64,000 bases of DNA, from positions 24,679,899 to 24,743,898 of the forward strand of contig OX393567.1 of NCBI GenBank assembly GCA_947652115.1, given 5' to 3'. Shown here piece by piece: positions 21,943-34,800 of this stretch; the stretch's first letter is position 1; each line of letters opens with the position of its first letter. Position numbers and translations under genes: made by a program. Under the pieces are notes generated by a model. That model did no database searches. It had not been told where the DNA came from and was given only the letters and a program-made list of their open reading frames with translations. This DNA is from Blastomussa wellsi. Its lineage: Eukaryota; Cnidaria; Anthozoa; Scleractinia; Plerogyridae.

Positions 21943-23037
21943 ATGTATTTTAAAAAAAGCGAACTTGTTTACGATCTGTCCAGTTCGCACAGACGTCTTT
22001 GCCTTCCAATGTCCAATGATTTCTTGGTAAAAGGAACCTCAATCGATAATCACAAACATTCGCAAGAATTATCACGTTGGAACGTGAAGAAGGAAGCCGA
22101 AAAGGGAAAACAAACTACAGCTAAACCTTCCAAGACGAAAACACTGAGAGACGCGGCTATGTCAAAGCCATTTTATCCTGGTTTAAAGGTGGAAATTGTC
22201 AACAGATCTAAAAGCCAACGGGAAGAAAATAAAGCCGAAATGCACAGAACGTCTGATACGTCTTCGAAATCACCAGCTAAAATACGCTCTAGAGATCTAG
22301 AATTGCGAAGACCAGAGTCTGGATTCAGATATTCGAAGAATCAAAATGAATCTGCGTTATATAAGTTGTATGCGAGCGTGGAATATGAAGACGAAGCCAG
22401 ACTTCAGAAAGAATCTACAAATTCATCTGTAAAGCGAATTGAGTTTCCAGTACTGGGGAAATGTGTTGTGAAATCGAGACATCAAACTTCATCAAATCTT
22501 TCAACTTCTTCTGAAAACCAAGGAATGACAAAAATAGGAAAAGAGAATCGAATCGAGCAAAATCATCCACAGAGGGACGAGGCGGACACGAGATTTGGTC
22601 GGGTATGTAGTGCGCAATACCGAGACAAAAGTGAAATCAAAATAAGCGGCAAAAGCTACAGAGCGGCGAGTGCAGGGAAGATGAAGGCTTTACATTGTGC
22701 TTTGAGCCGAAGGAGCCCGTCTGTAGATCAAACCATCGTAGATGAGGACTATCAACAGATCGATTTTGAATATTTACTCAGATTCAAGACAGTCTCTCGA
22801 CTTTCTCGCTTTTGTGATCATTCTGTTATTGATGCAGTAGCGAAGGAAAACTCAGCGAACACAATTGAAAGTTTAAGTCTCCCACCAGTGCATGGATCGA
22901 GGTGGAAACTTAAAAACCGCTATGTTTCAGAATTGAGTTTTAATCCGCCGACACCAGTGCTAAGAGAATACACGAGAATTTCTCAAGCACGAGTTGTCGA
23001 TTTCTCGGATTCGGCTCTGGGAAGTCAGGTGCTGTGA
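21943..23037 (+). CDS. Hypothetical single-exon protein, 364 residues
   Basis: A long uninterrupted frame from ATG 21943 to TGA 23035-23037, far longer than expected by chance here. I recognise no family. The protein is hydrophilic and rich in Ser, Lys, Arg and Glu, with no signal peptide or membrane helix. The first two thirds look disordered; the C-terminal third (DYQQIDFEYLLRFKTVSRLS, then LSLPPVHGSRWKL) looks more ordered. A downstream in-frame Met (MSNDFLV) could also start translation. The upstream flank has no obvious acceptor. It lies 2.4 kb beyond the Cav3 stop on the same strand and could be an independent gene or the last exon of a longer one. No poly(A) signal is clear. Confidence 0.6.
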   Translation: MYFKKSELVYDLSSSHRRLCLPMSNDFLVKGTSIDNHKHSQELSRWNVKKEAEKGKQTTAKPSKTKTLRDAAMSKPFYPGLKVEIVNRSKSQREENKAEMHRTSDTSSKSPAKIRSRDLELRRPESGFRYSKNQNESALYKLYASVEYEDEARLQKESTNSSVKRIEFPVLGKCVVKSRHQTSSNLSTSSENQGMTKIGKENRIEQNHPQRDEADTRFGRVCSAQYRDKSEIKISGKSYRAASAGKMKALHCALSRRSPSVDQTIVDEDYQQIDFEYLLRFKTVSRLSRFCDHSVIDAVAKENSANTIESLSLPPVHGSRWKLKNRYVSELSFNPPTPVLREYTRISQARVVDFSDSALGSQVL

Positions 23038-25262
23038 GAAATTTAATATTCAGATCTTCCAATTTCTTCCATAATATTTCTTTGTTACTAGTATGTGACA
23101 TGAAGTTATATTAACTACAAGTAATTCACACAACAAACAGCAGATGCCAGTTTTCGCGGTTCAAATTAAAAGGCCATGCTAATAAGACAGGTATATTTAC
23201 ATTTTACCCGCAAAGGATACTAACCTTGTTTTTAAGTTAAAATCCCCTAATAGTATTACTAAAGACTGCTAATTAAAATTGATGAAATGCAAAATGTAGC
23301 TGGGCTTCAACTCTCAACTGCTTTCAATATGCAAAAGGAATCAGTGCCCTTTTGAGAGAAAACTGTCGCACAGACATACACATTTATACTCACACAGCAG
23401 AAAGGACATAACGGTCTTAATTTTAGAGCTACGTCACGGTTTCTGCATTTTGAAAGTTGTAGCCTAAATTTTTCAAATTCGTCATTTGCAATCCGTCTCA
23501 ATCTTCTCCATCCTTAACCATCCTTGTTCCTTTTTGGTTTAGCATCATCTCTTTGTTGTCTTCCTTTCTTAGTAAACCATTAGTTTTAGGTTTTCTACAT
23601 TTTTAAGAGTAATTTGGTTCGTCGCAAAAATGACCCAAAATATCGTTACGTAGCTCCTTTAGGCAACATGTTGATAATTTTTTTGCTTCTAGTGCAACGA
23701 ACATTTAGTCATTGAATACAGATTGTACGAACATCGAATGAATGAATGAACTTTCTTAAAGTGTCAGAGTGTTTATCTAGATATTAGCTAATTGTGGACA
23801 CTAATACAAAATAAAAAAAAAGATTAAAATGGCCCTTGGACGTACAAGTCGGGCGAAGGTGTGGATACAACCCCGTCTGCGATCAAAGATTTTATAACGA
23901 CGCCAAAATATTGCACAGATAAATTTGGAAACATTTGGGAAAATATCAGTCTTTCTCCCTTCTACTGAGTAATTTTTGCAAAATTGAGACAAAAATCTCA
24001 CTTCGTTTTGACGCGGATTTTGTAGGGTGTAATTTATGTACCAGTTAAATCGAAGCTTCAACATTACCCCGGTCAACTACCCGGGCATTTGAATTTTTGG
24101 AAAATTTGTGTTCAAATTCCCCCTCCCCGGACAAAAACCCCTCCAAATGCCCCCACCACCAGGAAGTGACCAGGTTACCGTTTCAACTTTTTAGTAGCTT
24201 CTATTACGCTATGTCGAGATCAAACGAAGTAATCAAAGTGCCACGGAACCCTATATAACATCTGAGAACTTGATAATATCTCATCCACACAAATGTTTAT
24301 TGGGAAGTGAGAACACCCGCGACAAGCATAAGCATAAGAAAAACGAACATGTTTGTTTTTTTCAAGGGCGGCTTGTGCTTATGCTTATGCTTATGTCGCA
24401 GTTTTCACAAGTGAGAACGGGGCCGACAAAAGCATAAGCATAAGTACAAGCCTTTCAACCAATCACATGTCACTTTGACCCAGACATCTGCGGAAAGTAT
24501 CACAAGCAAAATGGTGGACGCTATGACATCTGTAGACGTCAGCCATCTTGTTTTTAAACATCGAGGAGATCTGGTATCGTGTATTGTGTTAAAAAATGTA
24601 TTCTGCGCGTGCGTTTGTCCTTATGTATGTCGCGGGTGTTCTCACCTGCTTATGCTTATGCGCTAGCGAGAACCGAAAAGATTTGAATTCCGTCAAAATG
24701 TGATCGAGTTCGACCAAATCAACCAATCTTTTACGTTCTTTCTTTGCAATTGTCGGATCATCGCTACTCAATCGTACGGTATACCTTGGTTTTAATTTGG
24801 GATTTTGGTCATAAAGCAAGCGAGAGGCGTTTCGTACGTGTATCACACCGTCCTAAAAGAAATTAGTTTTTTGCTTCTTTTTTTCGTTATACCGTATCGG
24901 GCTGTCTATGCCGCTGATACAGTTTCATTAAGAGACCCAATGAGGGTTTCAGAAAATTTCTTTCAATGGTGCGTATTACTAGTGCCTATCTGATCTAGAT
25001 CCAGTCTCATTTTAGGAGCTACAAAAGAAGAGGAACTGACCCAGTTTTGGAACCGTTCGGTTCTCAAATATACGTACACCTAGTACGGACCGTTGCGGGG
25101 GCGGCTATGCCATCTGGGTATGTTCATATGGGGCCGGTCCCAAAGCGATCGGGAAAAAATCAACCAAAAAATGGGCGAAAACGAGGCTAATAAGCTAGGA
25201 TTGTTAAAAAATCTTATCTATGCAATAACGATCACTGTTATCGCATTTTCTTATGTATTTGG
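23038..25262. other. Intergenic between hypothetical protein and GPCR A
   Basis: No exon recognised. It contains a MITE-like inverted repeat at 24307-24645. The remainder is AT-rich unique-looking sequence. Confidence 0.5.
24307..24645. mobile_element. Nested inverted-repeat MITE with AAGCATAAGCATAAG motifs
   Basis: GTGAGAACACCCGCGACA at 24307-24324 is perfectly reverse-complemented at 24628-24645. Next to both ends and in the middle lie (AAGCATAAGCATAAG) and its complement (CTTATGCTTATG), so the element can fold several ways. About 339 bp, with no coding capacity. Confidence 0.72.
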
Positions 25263-28259
25263 TTATGCACTTCCCACATGTGAGGTTTGTTGACTCGTTT
25301 CTGACAATCTACTTTCAAGCCTGTTTTCCACAAAGTCTTCATTTCTGTAAGATGTGACGTCTATGTCTCTTTCGACCTGTTGTTGAGTGACTAACGCAGT
25401 CGGTACAACAACGTTTCTTCTAAACCGCAGCTTAGAGCACTGCACCATGTTCTTTAAGCTCTTACTAAATGGAGTGCTGTGCAAACTGTACACAACTGGA
25501 TTGATGCTCGAGTTGAAAGTGATAAGAAGAATTCCAATCTGATCCGCCGGAGAATCCGGGGTCACGTGTGAGCTGAACTTAAGCAGAAGAAAGATGACGC
25601 TGTTTGGAATCCATGTCATGATGTAAATCATGCTAATGATAAGTGTCATCCGGGTTACTTTTCTCCTAAGATGAGGACAAGAGAAAACTTTTGAGCTTCA
25701 AAAATCGCAATTAATCTTCGACCCTAATCACAGAGAACCATTACCAATACCATTACCTGGTCGCGGTCAACTACCATAAACACGTGAACTCGATGAGCTC
25801 TCAACCTGAGCCCACGATATGGCCATGTAATACTGGTCAGCGGATACCTTGTTTCAACAGCTATCCACTGACCATAATATCGAGGATCATCATGCGCTAG
25901 CTATTTTGACCAAGAAAAATGAATTGCATGGGTTCTATGCATGCATGATTCTCCAACCTTTATGGGTATTTGGCTCCGCTCTGCAGCCCTTTGGGCTGCT
26001 GAGCTCCGCTATTAGCAAAAAGCATATGTATGTACCCTGTTTAAACATTCTGTCTGATTCTAAATTCATTGGGTTTGTCTTTCCGTTGATGCCAGACTTG
26101 TCACAATCTGTGTTCCTGGAAGTCGCATCGCGGTGTATTTTATTCAATCACATTCGGTACAAAACCCAGGATTTGGTGCAGCTGACGGCTTACAAATGTA
26201 CTAACAGAATGAAAATCTTCATAGCCATTATACTGTTCACTAAATGAATGCAACCTTGTTTCGGAAGTATAAAATGTTTCTAGCTCTGAAATTAATATGC
26301 AGTTACAATGGCTTTCCTCTCACTAAATCTATTTTCTCGCACCTCCAGTGTATAAGACATGGTATATTTTGTAGCTACGTACCTTATATAAAAAAATAAT
26401 TGTACCAGGATAAACGACAATTTGATATTCAACTGCCCTACCTTGCTTTCCCGGACTGAATTCCTCCCGTTGGTACCGTCTTCCACAGTTTACGAACAAT
26501 CTGAATGTAGAGATAGGCCATAATAATCACAGGTACCACCGCCGTGTTCACGACCCACCAAATGGCTCTCGCTCTTCCCAAATAGGGACTGGGCCAGTCT
26601 TGGAAACAGCGTCCAGTCTGATCGCTGTGGCGAAACAGCAAAAACGTTGGAATGTTCCAGGCGAATGCATAGGCCCACAAGGTGGCAACAATGGTTTTTA
26701 GTTTTCTGGCTATCATTCCAGTGTGATGATGTAATGGATGTAGAATGGCATAATATCGCTCTACGGCGATCAAAACGAGGAATAGCACAGAAGCTAAAAT
26801 CCCTATCCACATGAATGTTGCTCCCGTCAGCAAACTGCAGGTCACATGAGTGTCGCGTAGGTTTACAAATGGATTATTGGTGAGAAACCTGTAAAGGAAG
26901 CAACATAAAAACTGGAAAGGAAGTAATATAAAAATTAATGGCGTTTCTAAAACGTCTACTTGGAAAGAAATGAAAAACAAACAGCATTATAGGAAAAACA
27001 CTACTCTATAACCTTATAATTTATCGTTGAATGCTCACATTATAGGATTTCCTTTACGGAGTAAAACGCCACGTACGTACTCGGTTTGTGGTATTCTATG
27101 CGGGTGCTTTGAATTAATAATAAGGTTCTATTCTTAGCTCCTGTTGCTCATGCTGCGTTTAAAGTTAAGCTATAATTATTTCATACGGAAGATAATGACA
27201 AGATGGAGTGCTATCCAGTTCGGTCTCTAATGACATTGACCAGGTAATTTACAAAATCGGACGACAGCATCGTACTGTGTATGTTTAACCCTCATCCTAC
27301 CAACATTTTTACCCCGATTTCTCGAAACAATTTTTGTTTCGTTCTGTAAATTCAAAAAGAAAAGCTAAGGTCAGTTTTCCCTAGATTCGCTATGCTTGTA
27401 TTGTTTATTTTTGTCCCAGGCCTGTTATGCTGTTATGTTAATATGCAGGCTGTTCTCAGACTGACTACCGTACAAAAGTGCTCATGAAATATCACGGTGG
27501 AGGTTAAAACGCACTTCAAAAATATGTCATTGCAATAGATAAATCAACAAAGAATTAACAGGTTTTTATCTATTAAGTAATATTGTATTTACAGGGACAT
27601 CCATTTGCAAAAATCACTCAGTGTTGCTTTTTCTTGCCACAATATTTATCTTTTTTTATCTAAGTATATGATATTGGTAGCGGAGAGATTTATTAAAATA
27701 GTGCAACACATTCCGTTCTTTCTTACTCATGGCAAACGATATTCCTTCAAAGAAATAAATCTATCAGTAATAAATGATAAAAGCATTCTCTCGTTCACAA
27801 GAGACGCGATCTATGTACTTAAAATATTAAAAAAGGACGGAAATGATATGATTATGATTTTGTTTGAATGTAACGAAACAACACACAAACTAGATGACAT
27901 AACTTACACACGCGCCAACAAGCAGTAGGCACGAAAAAATGTTTCGATGTTGCTATTCATTCGGTGTTTACTTTCTAATGCTTTCCTAAGAGGGCACTAA
28001 ACGGAAATGCTCACAGAAAAAGAACAATTACGGAACTCAACAAACAAAATTGACTCACGTTAAACGATACAAAAGGCACTAACCTGAATGTGGAGAAAAC
28101 ACCAACAAGCATATCGGACACAGCCAGATTGACAAGTAGAAAGTTCATGGTAGTTCTCATGGATTTATCTCTTAAAACAACAAGACATACAAGGGAGTTT
28201 CCAATCAAATTAATTGCTACCATGACAGAACAGAGTGACATAACTGCTCTTGAAACCAT
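25263..28259 (-). CDS. GPCR A: rhodopsin-family (class A) receptor, neuropeptide-receptor-like, 3 exons
   Basis: Exons on the minus strand: 28084-28259, 26442-26888 and 25263-25665, both introns phase 2; 1026 nt, 341 residues. Exon 1 gives TM1 (GNSLVCLVVL) and TM2 (NLAVSD). Exon 2 gives TM3 with Cys76 and ERY at 102-104, TM4 with Trp, ECL2 Cys153 (disulfide partner) and TM5. Exon 3 gives TM6 (TWIP in place of CWxP), TM7 NPVVY and a Ser/Glu-rich tail. The start was chosen to match paralogue B; an in-frame ATG at 28370 would add 37 residues with no visible signal peptide. The protein should sit in the plasma membrane and couple to G proteins. The general look is of QRFP/NPFF/galanin-type receptors, but the ligand cannot be named. 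Confidence 0.88.
25787..25900. repeat. Dispersed repeat, copy 1
   Basis: GATGAGCTCTCAACCTGAG and following bases, including GATATGGCCATGTAATACTG and GGATACCTTGTTTCAACAGC, are about 80% matched at 55186-55280. The repeat lies in intron 2 of GPCR A. The family is unknown. Confidence 0.55.
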
Positions 28260-28370
28260 GTTGATTAGAATAAGCCGTGCAAAGTCTGTGCACAATTGCG
28301 GCTGGTGTAAGTAGACAGCTTTCCTATTGAGAAAGAAGAGAAGCTTAGAACGCATGGAGCTGTTTATCAA

Positions 28371-31300
28371 ACATGGAGCTTTTTAACGAGCCGAGACCTA
28401 CATGTACTCACCAGGTCAATAGTTTATGTTAATTCTTTATGAAGCCGGTAAAAATAATAAATCGAAAGGAACTTTCAACCAAAATGACTTTTTGTTTCAG
28501 ATTTGCTTTAAGTTTTCCTTGCATCAACATACAACAAACTGGAAGCAATCTCTATACGAGCTTGAGTTAAATTGCAAATAATGAAAACCTGGACCCTTAA
28601 CTCAAGGTGTTCCTCTTAGCTTAGGGGCTGACCATTTCACTTTTTTTTTTTTTTGGGGGGGGGGGGGGGTGGGTGATGGGTGATTTCTGGTCAGCAAGAC
28701 ATTTTTTTTCTAGAAACCTGGTGGGCAGGATATTTTTTTCTTCCCAGTTCTCTGCAGGATAATTTTTTCCCTTTGTAACATTTTTTCTTTCTTAGAGCCG
28801 TGTAAGAATTTTTTTATCCATTTGCGCTGCAAAATCACCCACCCCTCCCCCTCAAAAGTTAAATGGTCGGCCCCTCACAGAACTCCACAGTAAATAAAGT
28901 AACAAAGAAATCACTGCATTTTCCGCACTGCACAATCAAATCAAGCCGGAAATAAGATGAAGCATTTTTAATAAACTCTCCAGTTATTAATCTCGTGTAA
29001 TGAAAATGATTTCTCCTGATAGAATATTTGGACAACATTTGGGTAGCATTTATGAGGTTTCCTTTGATTTGAAGTCAGTTTTATACATGCATGTTTTGTT
29101 TCATGGTGACAAAGCTAGCACTTCAAACTGGGTGAAATAGGAAAGTGTAGATAAAAAATAGAAAAACTAAACAATTTTTAAGTCAAGTCGAGAATTCGAT
29201 AATAACTCACTCGCTCGTCCCCAATTAAAACGCTGACTGATGACTGGTGCAAAGACAGTCAAATTCAAATTGTAGCTATAATTTTTCTATTAATAATTTT
29301 ATATATGGCATCACCAGTCATGGCCAAGGCATCATTAATGTTTGGCCATCATAAGACAAAATCGATTTAAAGTAGTTTCTACCGATTTTATTAATCATAC
29401 AGAATAAACTGGAAAGGATTATAGATTTGCTCTTGAGGGTTGGAGGGTTTCACGAGGAAGGCAACCTGTGCCTTTAAGCAACTTTAATTTTAACTGAGTT
29501 GATGCTGTTTACATTTCCTTTTTCCGTTTTCTTTATCTGGGTAAATTGCCGGGAGCACGATCAAGTTGTCATCTGAAAATCTTTGATTCAAGCGGATATA
29601 ACATCTTTTCTCTCGAGTATATTGTTAGGTGAGCGAAATACAGAGACACATTTATGAACTGTACCTTTAACATACATGGTAAACACAATTAAGGACAAAT
29701 AGTATCGAACTTAAACATTCTTGTGAAAGTTGTAAAATGAAGTACAAATGTCGTTCAAACTATCTTTTTGTTGAATAAGACATAGATTATAGAAAGAAGT
29801 CAGTGAAGCGATTTTAGTATTGTTTCAGATATTGACATTGATATTTTACACAAAGTGGCACAAATATTGCCCTTCATTTATTCCTTTCAAACTTTAATTC
29901 CTTATGGCAAGTTTGTCTATGTTTGCCAAACTTCACTACATATTAAAATGTGTTTATGTTTGGACGGATTTATGAAACTAAAAAAATAATAGAAACCGAA
30001 ATATGGTTGTTATCCTGGTATACATAAAAATACTTAACAAAGATCCGTTAGAAATACAATTCAAACGCTATGATATCGGGCGTTCAGTTTGTCCCCTGGC
30101 TTGCTACAATTCAAGACCTCTATACTTGAAGTATAGCAATGCTTTCACCCGTTCTAGACTTACTTAAAATAAAGTGATTTTAAGATTGTACTCACCTCAC
30201 CCTGATTCGTGCATGTGAGTTTAAATTGGTACCCAATTTGTGATTGGTGACCACAAGGTTGTGCTAATGTTATTCAGCGCTGAGTAATAAAGTCGCTATT
30301 GAAAATACTACAGTTAAGTGCATTGTGTTAAGAATTGCAAATTAATTGCTCCTTCTCGACGTACATAAATACTATGTACTCAAGACGGCTTAACTTAGCC
30401 AATCATCGGAGACTATTTGGAATTGTTTATCACATTGTATGCACTGGTCATGGAAACATGCATGAAATATTTTTAAACCGCAATGTGGTCGATCCGGACC
30501 TACACTGTTTAAAGATCTTCAAAACCGACCAGTTTCAATAACGTATTTCCGATCTTGTTATAAAACGCAAAGTCATCGATCAGACATTACTCTTTATACG
30601 GTGTCTCGGGTTTCACAGCATGAAATTAAAGATACTGCAGTGTAAAGCCGGCGTGAAGTCGGCGTAAATGCCAACTTTAAGCAGCTTCGCGCCAACCGTT
30701 TAAAGCTGGCCTTTACATCAGCTTTTCACTTGCATTCAAAGCTTGCGTAATGAGACTTATTTACGCAAAATTTAAGTTGGCGTAAAGTTTCTTAAAAAAT
30801 GAAGGTAAACCTTTGATAAAAATAGCTTTAAACTATCCCTTGTGGTATAGGCATGAAGGGAAGAAAATTTTTTAAAATCAGTGCTAAAAATAGCTTGGAA
30901 CTAATAATCCGGCTGAAACAGAGAAAAACAAGCTTCGCTTTAGGATAGGAACGACGTCTGCTGGCTAGAGATAGCCTGCGTTTATGCCGGCATCCAAGCA
31001 TCTCCGTCTGCGGCGCAGGTTAGCTAGAGACGGCCAACGCAAATACCCCATTGAATTACCCCCTAATTATCCGAGCAGGCGCTGCAGTATAAAGCCTGGT
31101 CTTGTTGTAGCAGACTGCTCCACGCGATGTCTCAGTAAGACCAGAAGGTTTAACAAACGCAATTTTCTTTTCGTGAAAAATAGCAAACAACTTGTGACTA
31201 CCTCACCATCGAACTACCAAAATGACCAAAATACGTGGACATATGATGCATGCTGGTTTGAGATAGCTGAACACGATAGGTCACTATGAATGACGGATCG

Positions 31301-31876
31301 ATATTTCATACACGGTATTTCGGTATTTGCCAAATTTTCTTGCGGTATTACGCTATAGCACAAGCATCCCAAGAACTTCACTGGCTTTAGAAGCCATATC
31401 AATCGAATGATGTGCTAACGCGGGATAGACTAACATTCCAAACAGGGGGACCTGAAAGCAAGGGATGGGGGGAGAGAGATGTTACGGATACACCTAGTTA
31501 CTTCATCCAAACGAAAACGAGTAGTTGCTGAGAAGGACTGGCTAAATGATAAATGATGCCTTATAAAAAATATATACATAATTCCGACTCCGAGAGACTT
31601 CTGATCGAGAGGTTCAGAGTTCAAGCTGCCGTTACCTTCACTCCTCTTGTCAAAATTAAATAAAACAACTTGACGCTGACAATGATCCCATGGAAAACTT
31701 TTGTTTAGCTGAAAACATATTTAGAATGTGGCATTGCACTCATCGGCCTTTAATTTCATCATCATCTGTCTTTGTTGCGGCATGGGACACCCGCCTTAAA
31801 AGATCATGATCGGTGAAAACGACCACTGCCACAAAGATCATCATATCACTATGCTGACTTAAAAGAATTTCATTGG
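28371..31876. other. Intergenic between GPCR A and GPCR B
   Basis: AT-rich with no exon recognised. It contains an inverted-repeat element at 28624-28874 and otherwise nothing I can name. Confidence 0.5.
28624..28874. mobile_element. Inverted-repeat MITE with GGGGCTGACCATTT ends
   Basis: The left end GGGGCTGACCATTT pairs with the right end AAATGGTCGGCCCC. G-rich and C-rich blocks just inside (GTGGGTGAT / ATCACCCACCCC) also pair. The 251-bp element has no coding frame. Flanks TTA and TCA suggest but do not prove a 3-bp target duplication. Confidence 0.65.
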
Positions 31877-34800
31877 TCATTCATGGTTACTCCGAATGCT
31901 TTGCTGGCTCCTTTCTGACAATCTGCTTTCAATCCTGTTTTCCACAAAGGCCTCGTTTCTATATGACGTGACATCGATATCGTCTTCTACAACATGTGGT
32001 GTATCGGGTGCAATTGGTCTAATAGCATTCCTTTTACACCGTGGCCGACAAGACCACACAATGTTCTTTAAACTCTTGCTAAATGGAGTGCTGTGTAAAC
32101 TGTAGACAACTGGATTAATGCACGAGTTGAAAGTGACAAGCAGAATCCCAATCTGATCTGCCGGAGAATCCGGGGTCACGTGTGAGCTGAATCGAAGTAG
32201 AAGGAATATGACGCTGTTTGGAATCCATGTCATGATGTAGATCATACTAATTATCAGTGTCATCCACGTTACTTTTCTCCTGGTTCAAAAAAAAGATGAA
32301 AAGTAGTAAAGCACAGAAATTGTACGTGCTGAAAGCATACGTAAACAAATTAATACCAGCAACAAAAACAACAAAATAACTTCCAGAAAATCGTTAGATG
32401 TCCTGGTTAGAAGGTTTATTACATGGAGATTTTACAGCTACTTGACTGAGTCAACTACATTTGTGTGTTGACTCTCGAGAACGAGCTAGAGTGGACATAC
32501 TTTTTAGAGTTCAAATCATCAATCCTTTTCCTCAAATCCTTCGCCAAATCTCGCGTTTCCTCGATAACTCGCGTGCTTTGCTTGTTTGGGAGGTGACGTC
32601 ACGTCTCGCCTACTTTTAGTGAATTTTACTGGGTTGATGATTTTCCATCAGATCCCAGAAGAAATTCAATGGGGGTCTTTCATGGAAGGAATGAGGATGC
32701 CTGTTGACTCTTAAAAACTTAAGGTATGTAAATCGAGAAATTTGGTATCACTGCAGGTCGCTCGGGAAGCCGGAATGCCAGAAGTTTCAATCAAAGTTCA
32801 TTTTAGGGTTTCACGCGTAGAAAAAGTAAACGCCGTTATCTTTTGCTAGTGGTGCATCGATCAGGCATAAAATGTTTAAAATATACCGCTCACAATTAAA
32901 ATCAGCAGATTAAATTATATTTATCAGCGCTGAATCGAAGTCGCTTTTGCCCTTATTTAATTATCTTTTAATTTACAAATGTATCTGTCAGGGAACAAAT
33001 CTTCCCGCCTAGATTGCTTCCCCTTATCGATTTCATTTAAATGTTCAATATTCCGAGAGGAATCCCCTTCTCTAATGCGTGGCTTGTAACTAGCTTTATT
33101 GTCGAACTGTTTGTAGCCAGAATGATTGACATGTTTCAGATATCAATAGAACATAAAAAAAATACAAAATAATTACTACAAACGTTCCTTTACGTACTGC
33201 ATGACGATCTTGTTTGCAACTTTGTCCCGATATCCTCGCTAAATATCCCCCTGCTGTCCCATAGCTGGTCGTGTATCAAGAAAGCAATAAAGAAGCAAGT
33301 TTTGAAAGCAGTTTTCCTTTCAATTAACCGTTAGCCGTAAAAAATTAAGTGCACCTAACCCCAAAATATTATTTTCGCTAAAATAAACCTTTGCACCAGT
33401 TTGAAACGCATTGCACCTTTTGTTTCTCCTTTTTCCCAAATTTCTGATTATTTATAGCATTCAAAAGTTACGAAAAACTGTGCATCATTTGTTCCACGAC
33501 CGAGTCAGAAGGGGCGTGGGTCCATTCCCTGTTTGACGTCACAAACGGATGTGAATCGCATCAAGTCTTTGTAAAAATAGGGAATAGACCCACGCCCCTT
33601 CTGACTCGGTCGTGGAACAAATGACGCACAACTTTGAATGCTATAAATAGACAGAATTTTGTTAAAAGGAGAAACAAAGGGTGCAATGCGTTTCGAACTG
33701 GTGCAAAGGCTTATTTTAACGAAAAAAATATTTTGGGGTTAGGTGCACAATACTAGCCACTGACAAAGTGAATGTCTCAAGATCTCTTTCTTAACAAGAC
33801 TCGTAAAAAGCTAAATTATTAGCCGTTAATTAGTTAATATTAATGTTGCAAGAGAAGTCCTTTACATTCAGACAGAACATCGACGTTTCATACCTTGCTC
33901 TTCCATATGAAGGAGATCCTGGTTGTGTAGTGGCCCATAGTTTACGGATAATCTGAATATAAAGATAGCCCATAATAATCACAGGAACTACAGCGGTGGT
34001 GATGACCCAGTAAACAGCTCTTGCTTGACCAAGGTGGGGACTGGGCCATGGTAAGAAACAGCGCCCAGTTTTGTCATCATAGCGCCGGGTGGAAAAGGTT
34101 GGAACGTTCCATAAAACAGCGTAAATCCAACAGATCCAAATAATGGCTTTCATCTTTTTAGCAAATAGTCCAGTCCTATGTTGTAACGGGTGCAGCACAG
34201 CACAGTATCGCTCTACAGCAATCAGCACGAGGAATAATACAGATGCCAAAATCCCTGTCCATATAAAGCTGCCCCCAGTAAGTAGACTGCAGATAACGTG
34301 AGAGCCTGTTGTGCCTTGGAGATTTTTGAAAGGGTCGTCAAGAAATCTGAAGAAAAGAAAGAAATCTGTTTTGATTAATTGGTGTGATACACGATCTCCG
34401 ATGAAAGAGTTGGATAATTAGCTATTGATATTTCTAGATCTTATTGAAGTACTCTTTAATAATAATTAATAAGTATAATAAATAATATTTTAAGAGGAGG
34501 CCTCCAATCACCAGAGGTTTTCAGGAGAGTCCTCTGAAAAAATAAGGATCAAAATTTAAGGATCAAAAATTAATTAAAATGCATTAAAATACATTTGATA
34601 AAAAACAGAAATTATCAGAAATTATCAAGTACTTCTTGAGCACAAGGTTGTCACGTTAATTCGATATTTGTAATTGATTTTTCGAAGCAACGTTTCCTGC
34701 AAGAAAAGGAGTCCAACAGTATTTGTGCACTGTCTTTCATTCATGAGACAAAGAATCCTTTGACGACGATGATAATGATGACAACGACGACGGCGATGAT

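Noticed and set aside
27605..27928. 107-codon plus-strand ORF in GPCR A intron 1
   Set aside because: No recognisable family, AT-rich Lys/Ile composition expected by chance, and no splice or start context.
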